60,488 nt of DNA, from contig CACMNZ010000001.1 of NCBI GenBank assembly GCA_902615165.1, positions 1 through 60,488 of the forward strand, given 5' to 3'. Of this stretch, positions 16,152-24,713 are shown piece by piece. The DNA comes from an uncultured Prochlorococcus sp. GTDB lineage: Bacteria > Cyanobacteriota > Cyanobacteriia > PCC-6307 > Cyanobiaceae. The notes below the pieces were generated by a model. The model was not told the origin of the DNA and did not search any database. It saw only the letters and a list, made by a program, of their open reading frames with translations. Numbering within the stretch: position 1 is the stretch's first letter; every line of letters starts with the position of its first letter. A program made the translations under genes and the position numbers.

Positions 16152-16270
16152 TAAGTAATAAATCAGTAAGTAACAATTCAATAAGTTTATCTTTTTTTTA
16201 TTAAGTATTAGAAGGAAAAAGTTTTTTGAAGAAACTTTAATTTTAAAGTTTGAATTATTGGTGAAGATTA

Positions 16271-17020
16271 ATGCAGAATCTTGTATCAAAAAAAGAAGAA
16301 GAGGAAAGAAGATTAAAAGCTTTAGCAGAATATAGGATTTTGGGAACTAAGCCAGAATCATGTTATGACGATATTACAAAGATTGCTGCTACAACCTGTA
16401 ATGTGCCTATTTCTTTAATGACATTGGTAGACAAAGATAAACAATGGTTTAAATCCAAAATAGGACTTCAAATATCAGAAACTAGAAGAGATTGGTCTTT
16501 TTGTACCCATGCAATAAAAGAAAATAGTCCATTAATTATTCATGATGCTTTCCAAGATGAAAGGTTTATAAATAATCCATTGGTAACAGGAGACCCCAAG
16601 ATTCGTTTTTATGCAGGTTTTCCCCTTAGAAATAGTGATGGTAATAAACTTGGAACTCTTTGTGTAATAGATAGAAAGCCTGGAAATCTAACTACACAAC
16701 AATTCAATATTATGGAATTATTATCCAAGCAAATAGTTTCATTTTTAGAGCTTAGAAAAAAGTCATTGAACTTGCTAGATGCTTTGTCTAACTTGCACAA
16801 ACAGGAAGGTATTTTATCTGTCTGTTCATATTGCAGAGAAGTGAAAAATAAGGAGGGTGATTGGATGCATTTAGAAAAATATCTTTCGAAAATTAGTGAT
16901 ATTAGATTCAGTCATGGGGTTTGTGATAATTGTATGGAAAAACATTTCCCAGATGTAATCGAAGTATGGAATAAAAAGGATTTCTTTGAAGATGGTCAAA
17001 AAAGGTTTTTAGAGTCCTAG
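16271..17020 (+). CDS. GAF-domain protein with C-terminal cysteine motif
   Basis: A GAF domain spans about residues 25-165, with PISLMTLVDKDKQWFKSKIG, the TRRDWSFCTHAI motif and FYAGFPLRNSDGNKLGTLCV. The C-terminal part has CSYCREVKNKEGDW (about 188-201) and HGVCDNCMEKHFPD, a four-cysteine motif often found behind GAF or PAS domains, probably a zinc site. No kinase, cyclase or DNA-binding output domain follows, so it is likely a sensor acting through a partner. 249 residues, ATG start. Confidence 0.82.
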   Translation: MQNLVSKKEEEERRLKALAEYRILGTKPESCYDDITKIAATTCNVPISLMTLVDKDKQWFKSKIGLQISETRRDWSFCTHAIKENSPLIIHDAFQDERFINNPLVTGDPKIRFYAGFPLRNSDGNKLGTLCVIDRKPGNLTTQQFNIMELLSKQIVSFLELRKKSLNLLDALSNLHKQEGILSVCSYCREVKNKEGDWMHLEKYLSKISDIRFSHGVCDNCMEKHFPDVIEVWNKKDFFEDGQKRFLES

Positions 17021-17107
17021 ATTCAATACCTGACTTTTTATTGTTTAATTTATTTTCTAAACAAATTCCTTTTTTGGTGGTTAGTATTGTATAAATTTTA
17101 CTATAAA

Positions 17108-17593
17108 ATGTTATTTGGAACTTTATTGACAGGTGAAATTGCGAAAAGTGCATTGGTAGCATATGTTCATTATTTAGGAATAATATTGTGTTTCGGTTCT
17201 CTTTTGTTTGAAAGATTGACTCTCAAAGTAGGTCTTAATAGAAATCAGACGATCTCAATGATAATTGCAGATGTGGTTTATGGTTTAGCAGGAGTTGCGA
17301 TATTAGTTACTGGGATTTTGCGTGTTAAGTATTTTGGTCAAGGAGGTGATTTCTATACAGGTAATCCTGTGTTTTGGATAAAGGTTTCTCTTTATATTCT
17401 TGTGGGATTACTTTCTTTATATCCAACAACAACCTATATCTTATGGGCCATTCCATTAAGTAAGAATAAATTACCTGAAATTTCAGAAAACCTAGTGAAG
17501 AGGTTCAGACTAATCATTACTACTGAATTAGTGGGCTTTGCAACAATACCTTTGTTTGCCACTCTCATGGCTAGAGGTGTAGGTTTAGGTTGA
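17108..17593 (+). CDS. DUF2214 family membrane protein
   Basis: Four or five membrane segments in about 161 residues, with SALVAYVHYLGIILCFGSLL near the N-terminus, matching the DUF2214 pattern known from cyanobacteria and proteobacteria. Function unknown. A TTG at 17087 would add seven residues; I prefer the ATG at 17108. Its TGA overlaps the start of the next gene as TTGA. Confidence 0.75.
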   Translation: MLFGTLLTGEIAKSALVAYVHYLGIILCFGSLLFERLTLKVGLNRNQTISMIIADVVYGLAGVAILVTGILRVKYFGQGGDFYTGNPVFWIKVSLYILVGLLSLYPTTTYILWAIPLSKNKLPEISENLVKRFRLIITTELVGFATIPLFATLMARGVGLG

Positions 17594-18132
17594 ACAATTT
17601 ATTTCTAGAAAGGAATTGTTTAATAAGTGCAAACAAACTATATAGATGGAGTTTAAGTTATAAGATTTCTAAATCTAAAAAAGAGATTATTTTTATTGGT
17701 CTAAATCCTTCATTATCAGATGCAGTTTTCTTGGATAATACAACAAAAAAGATAATTAAAATCTCGAAAAATAATAATTATGGCAAAGTTAAATTAATCA
17801 ATTTATTTGCTCTTATTTCAAGTAATCCAGGAAGACTCTTTAATCACAAAAACCCTGTTGGGTATTTAAACAATAATCATATTTATAAAAACTTAAAACA
17901 TTGGTCTGAAAATAAAAATTGTGATTTATGGTTAGGTTGGGGTAACAAAGGGAAATTTCTAAATAGAAATAAAAGAATATTAAAAAAAATAATGCAATAT
18001 AACTCAATCAGAAAAAATAATTTTGATAATCCTCTTGGACCGCTTTTAATTAAGAAAACAATCAAAGATAATCCAATACATCCTCTATACTGTTCTGATA
18101 ATTCCATTCTCAAAGATTTAAAAATGATTTGA
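17590..18132 (+). CDS. DUF1643 family protein
   Basis: The 180-residue soluble protein shows IIFIGLNPSLSDAVFLDNTT, the typical DUF1643 opening, then KLINLFALISSNPGRL and WLGWGNKGKF (about 115-124). The family is widespread, occasionally phage-associated, and of unknown function. Start is TTG at 17590, overlapping the stop of the DUF2214 gene (TTGA), so the two are probably translationally coupled. Lysine- and Asn-rich, as expected from AT-rich DNA. Confidence 0.78.
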   Translation: MNNLFLERNCLISANKLYRWSLSYKISKSKKEIIFIGLNPSLSDAVFLDNTTKKIIKISKNNNYGKVKLINLFALISSNPGRLFNHKNPVGYLNNNHIYKNLKHWSENKNCDLWLGWGNKGKFLNRNKRILKKIMQYNSIRKNNFDNPLGPLLIKKTIKDNPIHPLYCSDNSILKDLKMI

Positions 18133-18197
18133 TGCAAAGGTTTCAGAGGTAATTAATTTAAGCTTATGTTAAAGTAACTTTAAGAAGGGGTTAAATT

Positions 18198-18326
18198 ATG
18201 AGTAACACAAAGCAACTGCAAAAACTTAAAAACTTAAATGTAAAAGCAGAAAAATGCCTTACAAGAGATGAAGCACAAAAAATATTGATAAAGGCTAATA
18301 AGGCTCAGAGTAAAATAAATTTTTAA
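18198..18326 (+). CDS. Hypothetical small basic protein, 42 aa
   Basis: A lysine-rich helical 42-mer, MSNTKQLQKLKNLNVKAEKC then LTRDEAQKILIKANKAQ, with GAAGGGG placed about 8 bases before the ATG as a good ribosome binding site. The LTRDEAQKIL block looks like a helix-loop element. No family is recognised. Confidence 0.6.
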   Translation: MSNTKQLQKLKNLNVKAEKCLTRDEAQKILIKANKAQSKINF

Positions 18327-18419
18327 ATTTGATATTTGCTTTTTTTAGAATAATTTATCAAAAAAATTTTACAAATATTTTTCTAATTATTTAGAATTTA
18401 TTTATTCTATTTAATTTTG

Positions 18420-19151
18420 ATGGTTTTTAATATTATTAAGATAAGAAAATCCGATGATAGATTTTTATCAAGAAGAGATTGGCTGCATTCAATGCATTCA
18501 TTTTCTTTCGCAGAGCATAGAGATCCAAAATGGGATAATTTTGGGAAAATTAGAGTTATAAACGAAGATATTATTTCTCCTAATGCTGGATTTAATACAC
18601 ATTCTCATGCAAATATGGAAATAATTACTGTCGTAACAAAAGGAGCAATAACTCATAGAGACTCTTTAAACAATCTTGGAAAAATTCACAAAGATGAAGT
18701 ACAGGTTATGTCTGCAGGTACTGGAATCTCTCATAGCGAGAAGAATGAAGAAAATGAGAACTGCAAGTTGTTCCAGATTTGGATATACCCTCAAAAAGAA
18801 AATATCAAACCTCGATATGATCAAATTTCATTAAGTGAAAAGTTGTGGGATAACCTTATTTTTAATTACAAAGACGGTAAAAATAATAAGCTTTTTCTAA
18901 ATCAAAGTATCTCTTTATGGCGTTGTAAATATAAGCCAATTAAAGAAAAAAAATTGCCATTAAAAATCGATAAATATAATTGGATACAAATAATAGAAGG
19001 TAATCTTTTATTAAAAAGTAAAGACTCTAATTCAAATATACTTCTCGAATCTGGAGATGGTTTGGGTTTTGAAGTTAATTATTATGATGATGTTTCTATA
19101 GATACTGAAAAAAACTTAGATTTTCTCTTGTTTTCGATGCCTTCCTTATAA
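18420..19151 (+). CDS. Pirin family protein
   Basis: Bicupin protein of the pirin/YhhW family; some members are metal-dependent quercetin dioxygenases. The first cupin holds FNTHSHANMEIITVV (metal ligands His in HSH, about residues 61-63), then GTGISHSEKNE (His and Glu about 105-110), the normal ligand set. WLHSMHSFSFAEHRDPKWDN near the N-terminus is a hallmark. The C-terminal cupin is degenerate. 243 residues; the ATG at 18420 is preferred over the adjacent TTG at 18417. Confidence 0.88.
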   Translation: MVFNIIKIRKSDDRFLSRRDWLHSMHSFSFAEHRDPKWDNFGKIRVINEDIISPNAGFNTHSHANMEIITVVTKGAITHRDSLNNLGKIHKDEVQVMSAGTGISHSEKNEENENCKLFQIWIYPQKENIKPRYDQISLSEKLWDNLIFNYKDGKNNKLFLNQSISLWRCKYKPIKEKKLPLKIDKYNWIQIIEGNLLLKSKDSNSNILLESGDGLGFEVNYYDDVSIDTEKNLDFLLFSMPSL

Positions 19152-19164
19152 TTTGTCTGTTATT

Positions 19165-19479
19165 TTACCCATCAACTCCTTTATTAAATGCATTTAAGGC
19201 TTGCAAAGCCATATTAAGGTGAACTTCCATAGCACCAAGAGCAATTAAAGAATTTGGTGATTTATCTTTTAGTAAATTCTCTTTTCTTTTTGATAACTCA
19301 TTAACTACCTTTTTAGTCGAAGCTTCCCAATTGTTTATTAAATCTTCAAATTCTCTTTTTTCGGGGCTTTCTATTTCTGATAATTCGTCAGAAAAATGAG
19401 AATCCTTTTGTGCTTTAAGCATCAAGTAACTTAATTTTTTATGACTTATTGCTTGAGGTAAATTGTTAGATTCACTCAT
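19165..19479 (-). CDS. Conserved hypothetical helical protein, 104 aa
   Basis: A hydrophilic all-helical protein starting MSESNNLPQAISHKKLSYLM and ending NMALQALNAFNKGVDG. No signal, membrane segment or cysteine. It lies 100 bases downstream of murD on the same strand and converges with pirin. Its composition is that of a real conserved protein, but I recognise no named family. Confidence 0.65.
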   Translation of the reverse strand: MSESNNLPQAISHKKLSYLMLKAQKDSHFSDELSEIESPEKREFEDLINNWEASTKKVVNELSKRKENLLKDKSPNSLIALGAMEVHLNMALQALNAFNKGVDG

Positions 19480-19580
19480 TGCTAGTAATTTATCTATAGC
19501 AAAAATCTAACTAAATATGTGAATGTTTGCTAGAGGGGAGACGGTTGTAATGACCGACCTGAAAATTACGAAATGATACT

Positions 19581-20996
19581 TCAACAAAAAATGGATTTAT
19601 TAACCTTTAATTTTTCACTTATTAGTTTCTTGAAATAATCTCCACGCTCTTCATAATTTTTAAATTGATCAAAACTAGAGCATGAAGGTGAGAATAATAA
19701 TGTTCCAACCTTATTATTTTGTAAATAATGAAAAACAAAATTTAAAAGCTCTTTCAGTTCTGAAAATTCAAAAATATTTTTTTTAAATCCTTCATTAATA
19801 AGCGCTATTTTTAGGACTTTTGAGCTTTCGCCAAAAAGGAAAACACATTTAACTTTTTTCTTTAAAACTTTTATCCACTCACTATATTCATTCCCTTTTA
19901 ATCTACCTCCAGCAATGATTATTATTTGACCTTCAATTGAATTTATTCCTGCAATAGATGAGTCAAAATTTGTAGCTTTACTATCATTAATTATTTCCAG
20001 ATCATCATTTTTATAAACTGTTTCCATCCTATGGGGTAATTGTTTGTAATTTGATAAAGAATCTTTAATCTTCCTCCCAGATAATCCAACTTTTCTTGCT
20101 GCTGCAATTACCATTAAAAGATTTTGCAGATTATGTATTCCTTTTAAAGAAAAATGTTCAAGTTTGAATAATTTCTTTCCTCTCTCAATAATGTATGCTT
20201 TATCATCTATCCAATAATCGCATTGAATAAAATTTGATTTATCGAAACTAGTTGTTATCCAAACCCCTCTTGATAGCGAACTGTAGTGATTTCTTAGGTT
20301 TTTATCGTCATAATTATAAATTCTAAAATCAGATTTTTCTAGCAAGCTTTTTTTTATGTTGAAATAGTTTTCAAGTGTTTTATGTCTTTCAAGATGATCT
20401 GCTGTGAAGGTTGTCCATATTCCAATATTAGGTTTTACTTCTGGAGATATTTCTATTTGATAGCTGCTTAATTCAGCTACAACCCAATCAATTTTTTCAT
20501 GTTTTTTGGAGTGAGCATATTTACATAAAGGTGTACCAATATTTCCAGCAAAAGGAGCATATAATCCCGTATCACAGAGTATATGGCTTAATAGATGAGT
20601 AACAGTGGTCTTGCCATTAGTTCCAGTAATACCTATCCAATTTGTGTCTTTTAAAATTTCCCATGCAATATTAATTTCTCCGATTACTTTAATCCCCTTT
20701 TTTTTTAATTCAATAATAGTTATATGGTCATAAGGTATTGATGGACTTACAACAACAGATTCGATCTCTTTCACAAAAGGTTGAATTTCTTCAAATACAA
20801 ATTCTTTATTCAGAGAAACTAGTATACTAAGCTCTTCTAATGCTGTTTTTCTTTCTAAGAATTCTATCCCATCTTTACTTTCCCAAACAATTACTCTCTT
20901 ATTGATGCTTCTCAAATACTTGGCAGCCCAAAATCCAGATTTACCTAATCCAATTACAAGATTAATATTCCCTTTATTAGAATGATTAACTATCAT
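19581..20996 (-). CDS. murD: UDP-N-acetylmuramoyl-L-alanine--D-glutamate ligase
   Basis: Cytoplasmic peptidoglycan enzyme that adds D-glutamate to UDP-MurNAc-L-Ala using ATP. The N-terminal UDP-binding domain starts with [17 protein letters not shown]. The ATP loop [15 protein letters not shown] is at about residues 121-135. Mur-ligase motifs [13 protein letters not shown] and the C-terminal [14 protein letters not shown] follow. The frame opens at a TTG 16 codons upstream, but the ATG at 20996 gives the usual start just before the Rossmann motif (471 residues). Confidence 0.93.
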   Translation of the reverse strand: MIVNHSNKGNINLVIGLGKSGFWAAKYLRSINKRVIVWESKDGIEFLERKTALEELSILVSLNKEFVFEEIQPFVKEIESVVVSPSIPYDHITIIELKKKGIKVIGEINIAWEILKDTNWIGITGTNGKTTVTHLLSHILCDTGLYAPFAGNIGTPLCKYAHSKKHEKIDWVVAELSSYQIEISPEVKPNIGIWTTFTADHLERHKTLENYFNIKKSLLEKSDFRIYNYDDKNLRNHYSSLSRGVWITTSFDKSNFIQCDYWIDDKAYIIERGKKLFKLEHFSLKGIHNLQNLLMVIAAARKVGLSGRKIKDSLSNYKQLPHRMETVYKNDDLEIINDSKATNFDSSIAGINSIEGQIIIIAGGRLKGNEYSEWIKVLKKKVKCVFLFGESSKVLKIALINEGFKKNIFEFSELKELLNFVFHYLQNNKVGTLLFSPSCSSFDQFKNYEERGDYFKKLISEKLKVNKSIFC

Positions 20997-21096
20997 TAAA
21001 TTTATAATTGAATTTATATTAATTGTGTTTAAGGGGTAATTCAATCATGAGATCTTTCTTCAGTATTTATAGTATTTGCCAAAGAAAAGTTAATTG

Positions 21097-21363
21097 ATGG
21101 AAGAAAATACTGCAAAATATTGGTTCTCCTGGTTTTATGAAAAGTGGGAGAAAAATGCTCCAGGTGAATTAATTGAACAGGGTTTAACTCCGTCTCAGAT
21201 TGCTGAGCGCTTTGTTAATGAAAACCATGATAATTTTATTAAATTGTCAAAAAAAATTGATGAAAAAAATTATGATGCCTTAACAGAATTTATGAAACTC
21301 TCAGAGAGTGAATTACATATCTTGAAGTATTTTCTAAAGTTAGTAAAAATGAAAAATTTATAA
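21097..21363 (+). CDS. Hypothetical helical protein, paralog of the 10363 gene
   Basis: The 88-residue protein has an aromatic-rich N-terminus (YWFSWFYEKWEKN) then LIEQGLTPSQIAERFVNEN and FMKLSESELHILKYFLKL. These blocks align with the 10363-10677 protein without gaps. Conserved positions (G-P-AE-F-N, then F-KL-E-E-H) look like a structured domain rather than low complexity. Function unknown. ATG at 21097 follows a TTG at 21094. Its stop overlaps the convergent SDR stop by 6 bases. Confidence 0.75.
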   Translation: MEENTAKYWFSWFYEKWEKNAPGELIEQGLTPSQIAERFVNENHDNFIKLSKKIDEKNYDALTEFMKLSESELHILKYFLKLVKMKNL

Positions 21364-22287
21364 GAAGTTACTAAGTATTTCAAGGCTTTTTCCCCATAAA
21401 TTTTTTCTTTCTTTTTTATTCATAGCGAAAGGAGAAGTAGGTGATAATTTTGGATGACCTCTGAAGTTAAATCTAGGACCATAATGGTCACCGCCTCTTA
21501 CATCTGGTGAAGTAGCTGCAAAAAGTTGAGGTAAAGCACCCATCTCAGCAGTTTGAAAAATAGGACTAAACAATTCCAAGGAGAAAATTTCTAATGGACT
21601 AGGGTTAGGTTTTTGAGCAGTAAAGAGATTTGTTTTTGCAATTCCTGGGTGAGCAGCCAAAGAAAGTATATTTTTGTGCTTTAAGTTTTCATTTAGTTCC
21701 AAAGCAAACATTACATTTGCCAATTTGCTATTGGAGTAAGATTCCCATTTGTTGTAATAGTTCTCAGCTTTAAGATTTTTCCAACCAACTTTGCCAAAAA
21801 ATTGTGCTCCAGAAGTAACCGTCACTATTCTAGATCCTTCTTTTTTTTCAATAATTGGAAGTAGCTTTAGGGTCAAAAGCATGTGAGCTAAATGATTAAC
21901 TGCAAATTGTATTTCATATCCCTGGGCACTAAGAGTTTTAGGCGGATGCATAATGCCTGCATTATTGATTAGTAAATCCAAATTTTCAAAATTATCAAAA
22001 ATTTTGGACTGAACTTCAACAATATTTCTTAAATCTGACAAATCTAATTCTAAAGGTGTAAATAATCCTTCAGGATTAAGACCTTTGAGTTTTTTGATAG
22101 TTTGATTAGCTTTTTCAAGAGATCTACAAGCTATAACAACATGAGCATTTTTTTCTGCAAAGGCCTTTGCAGTGTAGTATCCAAGACCACTATTCGCCCC
22201 AGTAATTAGCGCTGTTTTGCCTGTAAGGTTTGGAATATTAGATGTATCCCAGTTAGAGATTTTAGGTCTAGAAATAGTGGCAGTCAT
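21358..22287 (-). CDS. Short-chain dehydrogenase/reductase (retinol dehydrogenase-like)
   Basis: NAD(P)-dependent SDR. TGANSGLG (residues 29-36) is the dinucleotide motif, NNAGIM the structural motif and YSNSKLAN the catalytic Y-x3-K. Long substrate loop near GDHYGPRFNFRGHPKLSP. The sequence resembles the retinol-dehydrogenase and protochlorophyllide-reductase-like branch, but it lacks the cysteine pattern expected for the light-dependent reductase, so the substrate is open. 309 residues, ATG start. Confidence 0.87.
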   Translation of the reverse strand: MTATISRPKISNWDTSNIPNLTGKTALITGANSGLGYYTAKAFAEKNAHVVIACRSLEKANQTIKKLKGLNPEGLFTPLELDLSDLRNIVEVQSKIFDNFENLDLLINNAGIMHPPKTLSAQGYEIQFAVNHLAHMLLTLKLLPIIEKKEGSRIVTVTSGAQFFGKVGWKNLKAENYYNKWESYSNSKLANVMFALELNENLKHKNILSLAAHPGIAKTNLFTAQKPNPSPLEIFSLELFSPIFQTAEMGALPQLFAATSPDVRGGDHYGPRFNFRGHPKLSPTSPFAMNKKERKNLWGKSLEILSNFL

Positions 22288-22395
22288 TTAGTAATCCTGC
22301 AAATTGCTTTGGAATTTAACCAAAGTTTAATTACTTTTCCACTGTAAATACTTGAAGTCAGTATCGTGAGCTCTTTTTGAAGGTACTATTTAAAA

Positions 22396-23145
22396 TCATT
22401 TTTCAATTGCATATTGCCATTCGTTATTTTGAGATAAACTTTTCTCTCTAAGTAACCGTAATTTCCTACTATTTATTTTTAAAACTATCCCATTAGTTGG
22501 ATATTTCGCAAATATTTTTTTCTCTAACCAATTTTTTTTATATATTTGGATTTCGCTTGTATGATTTGTGAAGTAACTGTCAGGGGTGCTGAAGCCACAT
22601 TTTTTAAGATAGTTAAGGGTTTCGTATTGATTAAGTCTTCCATTAAGTATTTGGAAACAGCAAAAGCGGAGACTTTCTCCATTCCCTTTCTTATCATTGA
22701 GGTATTTTCTTGCAATTCTTTTGGAAATGCCGGCAACTTGGTTTGTAGCATATAGTTCCCCTCTAATTTGAAAATCTCGTTTGATAGGAATAAAATCGGG
22801 GACATTTTTAATTTGTTTAATTTTGCTTGAGACATCAAATCCATTTTTTGTAATAGCTTTATTAAACTTGCTGACTATATATCTAATTTCAATAGCACAG
22901 CCATCAATTTTTGGTTGAATGCTTAATCTTGTTTTTGTTAATAAACTTTCCAAAAATTCTTTATAGTTTTCTTTGGCTAATTTTGGCAAAAGTTTATTAT
23001 TTTTTTGATTAAAAAATTCAGGCTCTGGATGAACAGGAATAAAGAGCTTTTCAAGTTGCTTAAATGCTTCATCCGAAATTATGCCTTCACCTATTCTGTA
23101 TTGTTCATCTAGATACTTAACATCTCTCACTAATAAATTATTCAT
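22396..23145 (-). CDS. Stand-alone NAD+-DNA-ligase-like adenylation domain
   Basis: The 249-residue protein aligns with the adenylation domain of LigA and then stops. Visible motifs: KIDG at 79-82 (Lys79 would carry AMP), FQIRGELYA at 125-133 (motif III with Glu130), NGIVLK at 218-223 (motif IV, first Asp replaced by Asn), and W243 to K249 (motif V) as the very C-terminus. The N-terminal NMN-binding part is recognisable (GIISDEAFKQLEKL) but its Tyr-Asp pair is lost. OB fold, zinc finger, HhH and BRCT domains are absent. The clean TGA and intact frame argue for a maintained protein, not fresh decay. Activity is uncertain. Confidence 0.75.
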   Translation of the reverse strand: MNNLLVRDVKYLDEQYRIGEGIISDEAFKQLEKLFIPVHPEPEFFNQKNNKLLPKLAKENYKEFLESLLTKTRLSIQPKIDGCAIEIRYIVSKFNKAITKNGFDVSSKIKQIKNVPDFIPIKRDFQIRGELYATNQVAGISKRIARKYLNDKKGNGESLRFCCFQILNGRLNQYETLNYLKKCGFSTPDSYFTNHTSEIQIYKKNWLEKKIFAKYPTNGIVLKINSRKLRLLREKSLSQNNEWQYAIEK

Positions 23146-23422
23146 ATTAATTTTGATAAATATTTAAAAATCTTTTAGAAAAAATCATTTAAATAAAGAT
23201 TTGAAAATTAAAAATAGATCTAAAAAGTAATTGACCACTAAATATCCTCCTACGCAGAGAGCGATTTAAGAGTATAAAATGTACTGATCAGGCGTTTAAA
23301 TTAAATACTTCAATCAAACATATTTACTTAAAAGTGAAATAGAAAATTTTAATGATTAATTTGTAGGCAAATTTTTGAGATTTCTATCAATACAAAAAAA
23401 AATTTTTTAAAGTAATTAGAAA

Positions 23423-24577
23423 ATGTCATTTTTATTAAAAGCTCAAAATACCTGGGAAAATTTTGCGAAATACAAAATTAATGATTATGCAAAATTAAGA
23501 AATTTTGATTTTGGGCCAAATAACGAAAGTTCAGTTTCAAAATTATCGCCTTTCATTACCCATAGAATATTATCGGAATATGATCTGATCCATGATATTA
23601 AAAGTAACTACAAAATCAAAAATTCAACTAAATTTGTTGAAGAAATATTTTGGAGAGTTTACTGGAAAGGGTGGATGGAAAATAGACCTAAAGTTTGGAG
23701 AAATTTTATTTCAGAAAACAATCTCGATTTTGATTATGAGTTATATGAAAGTGCAATTAATGGCAATACAGAATTAGATTTTTTTAATTCTTGGGTCCAT
23801 GAATTAAAGCAGTATAACTATTTGCATAACCATACAAGAATGTGGTTTGCGAGTACTTGGATATTTAATTTAGGCCTCCCATGGCAATTGGGAGCAAAGT
23901 TTTTCTTTAAATATCTTTTTGACGGAGATGCTTCTTCTAATCTTCTTAGCTGGAGATGGGTCGGAGGATTGCAAACGAAGGGAAAACAATATCTCTTTTC
24001 ATCATCAAACCTCAGAAAGTTTTCAAATAATAGATTTAATGTAGAAAAAATAAGTAATCAACAAATTTTTCTTGAAGAATCTAATCAAATACCATTTGAA
24101 GATGAGATTTATAAAAATGATATGGATCCTAAATCAGATAATCTGATTATGTTTGAAAATGATCTGCACCTTGCAACTCTTAAAAATTTACTTCCAAGCT
24201 ACAAAAAAGTATTTATTATCCTATTAAAAAATGAACAAAGACAAATCAAATTGTCTGAACCTGTTTTGAAATTTAAACAAGATTTGGTTTCTGAATTTGT
24301 AGAGCAATTTGATAATGTTGAACAGATTGATCCTTATTCACTGGAAAATACTTTTAAAAATACCTGCGAAATAGACATTATTTATCCTGGAGTGGGAGAA
24401 AATTATGATTTCATAACTGAGTTTAAAAATTTACACCATAAAAAAATTTTTAATCTTGTGAGGGATGAAGATTTATTTGCTTGGAAATTTGCTAAAAGAG
24501 GGTTTTTTAAATTTAAAGAAAATATTCCAAAAATAAATCAAAGAATATTAGAAAATTTTTCAAAAAATAATCATTGA
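23423..24577 (+). CDS. Photolyase/cryptochrome-like FAD-binding protein lacking the antenna domain
   Basis: The protein starts directly in the FAD-binding helical domain of photolyases: LSPFITHRILSE (about 40-51), FVEEIFWRVYWKGWM (about 71-85), the HNHTRMWFASTWIFNLG block (about 135-151) and KYLFDGDASSNLLSWRWVGG (about 163-182). The roughly 200-residue Rossmann antenna domain normally found in front is missing; instead about 170 residues of unfamiliar sequence follow. A light-dependent flavoprotein is likely, but repair activity is unproven. ATG start, long leader upstream. Confidence 0.8.
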   Translation: MSFLLKAQNTWENFAKYKINDYAKLRNFDFGPNNESSVSKLSPFITHRILSEYDLIHDIKSNYKIKNSTKFVEEIFWRVYWKGWMENRPKVWRNFISENNLDFDYELYESAINGNTELDFFNSWVHELKQYNYLHNHTRMWFASTWIFNLGLPWQLGAKFFFKYLFDGDASSNLLSWRWVGGLQTKGKQYLFSSSNLRKFSNNRFNVEKISNQQIFLEESNQIPFEDEIYKNDMDPKSDNLIMFENDLHLATLKNLLPSYKKVFIILLKNEQRQIKLSEPVLKFKQDLVSEFVEQFDNVEQIDPYSLENTFKNTCEIDIIYPGVGENYDFITEFKNLHHKKIFNLVRDEDLFAWKFAKRGFFKFKENIPKINQRILENFSKNNH

Positions 24578-24713
24578 CTTAGTTGAATTCCTAATTCAGG
24601 AATTAACCCTTTTGGTTAGTAAGTATAAATACTTATTTAGGTGCGACTTTTGCTGTTTAATCCACGATGGATACTGTGACTAGTTATTTTTACTTAAGGA
24701 TAATTATTTTATA

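Noticed and set aside
19520..19570. Locally GC-rich stretch with a CGGT-7nt-ACCG hairpin between murD and the 104-aa protein
   Set aside because: No T-run, no promoter-like box and no match to a known riboswitch; too little for an RNA call.
22524..22844. Overlapping 106-codon frame on the same strand as the ligase-like gene
   Set aside because: It lies in another frame of the ligase-like gene, whose motifs are conserved; the overlap shows no domain.
24586..24634. Hairpins AATTCCT/AGGAATT and AAGTAT/ATACTT after the photolyase-like gene
   Set aside because: No clear T-run and such AT-rich inverted repeats are frequent by chance here; may be a weak terminator but not claimed.
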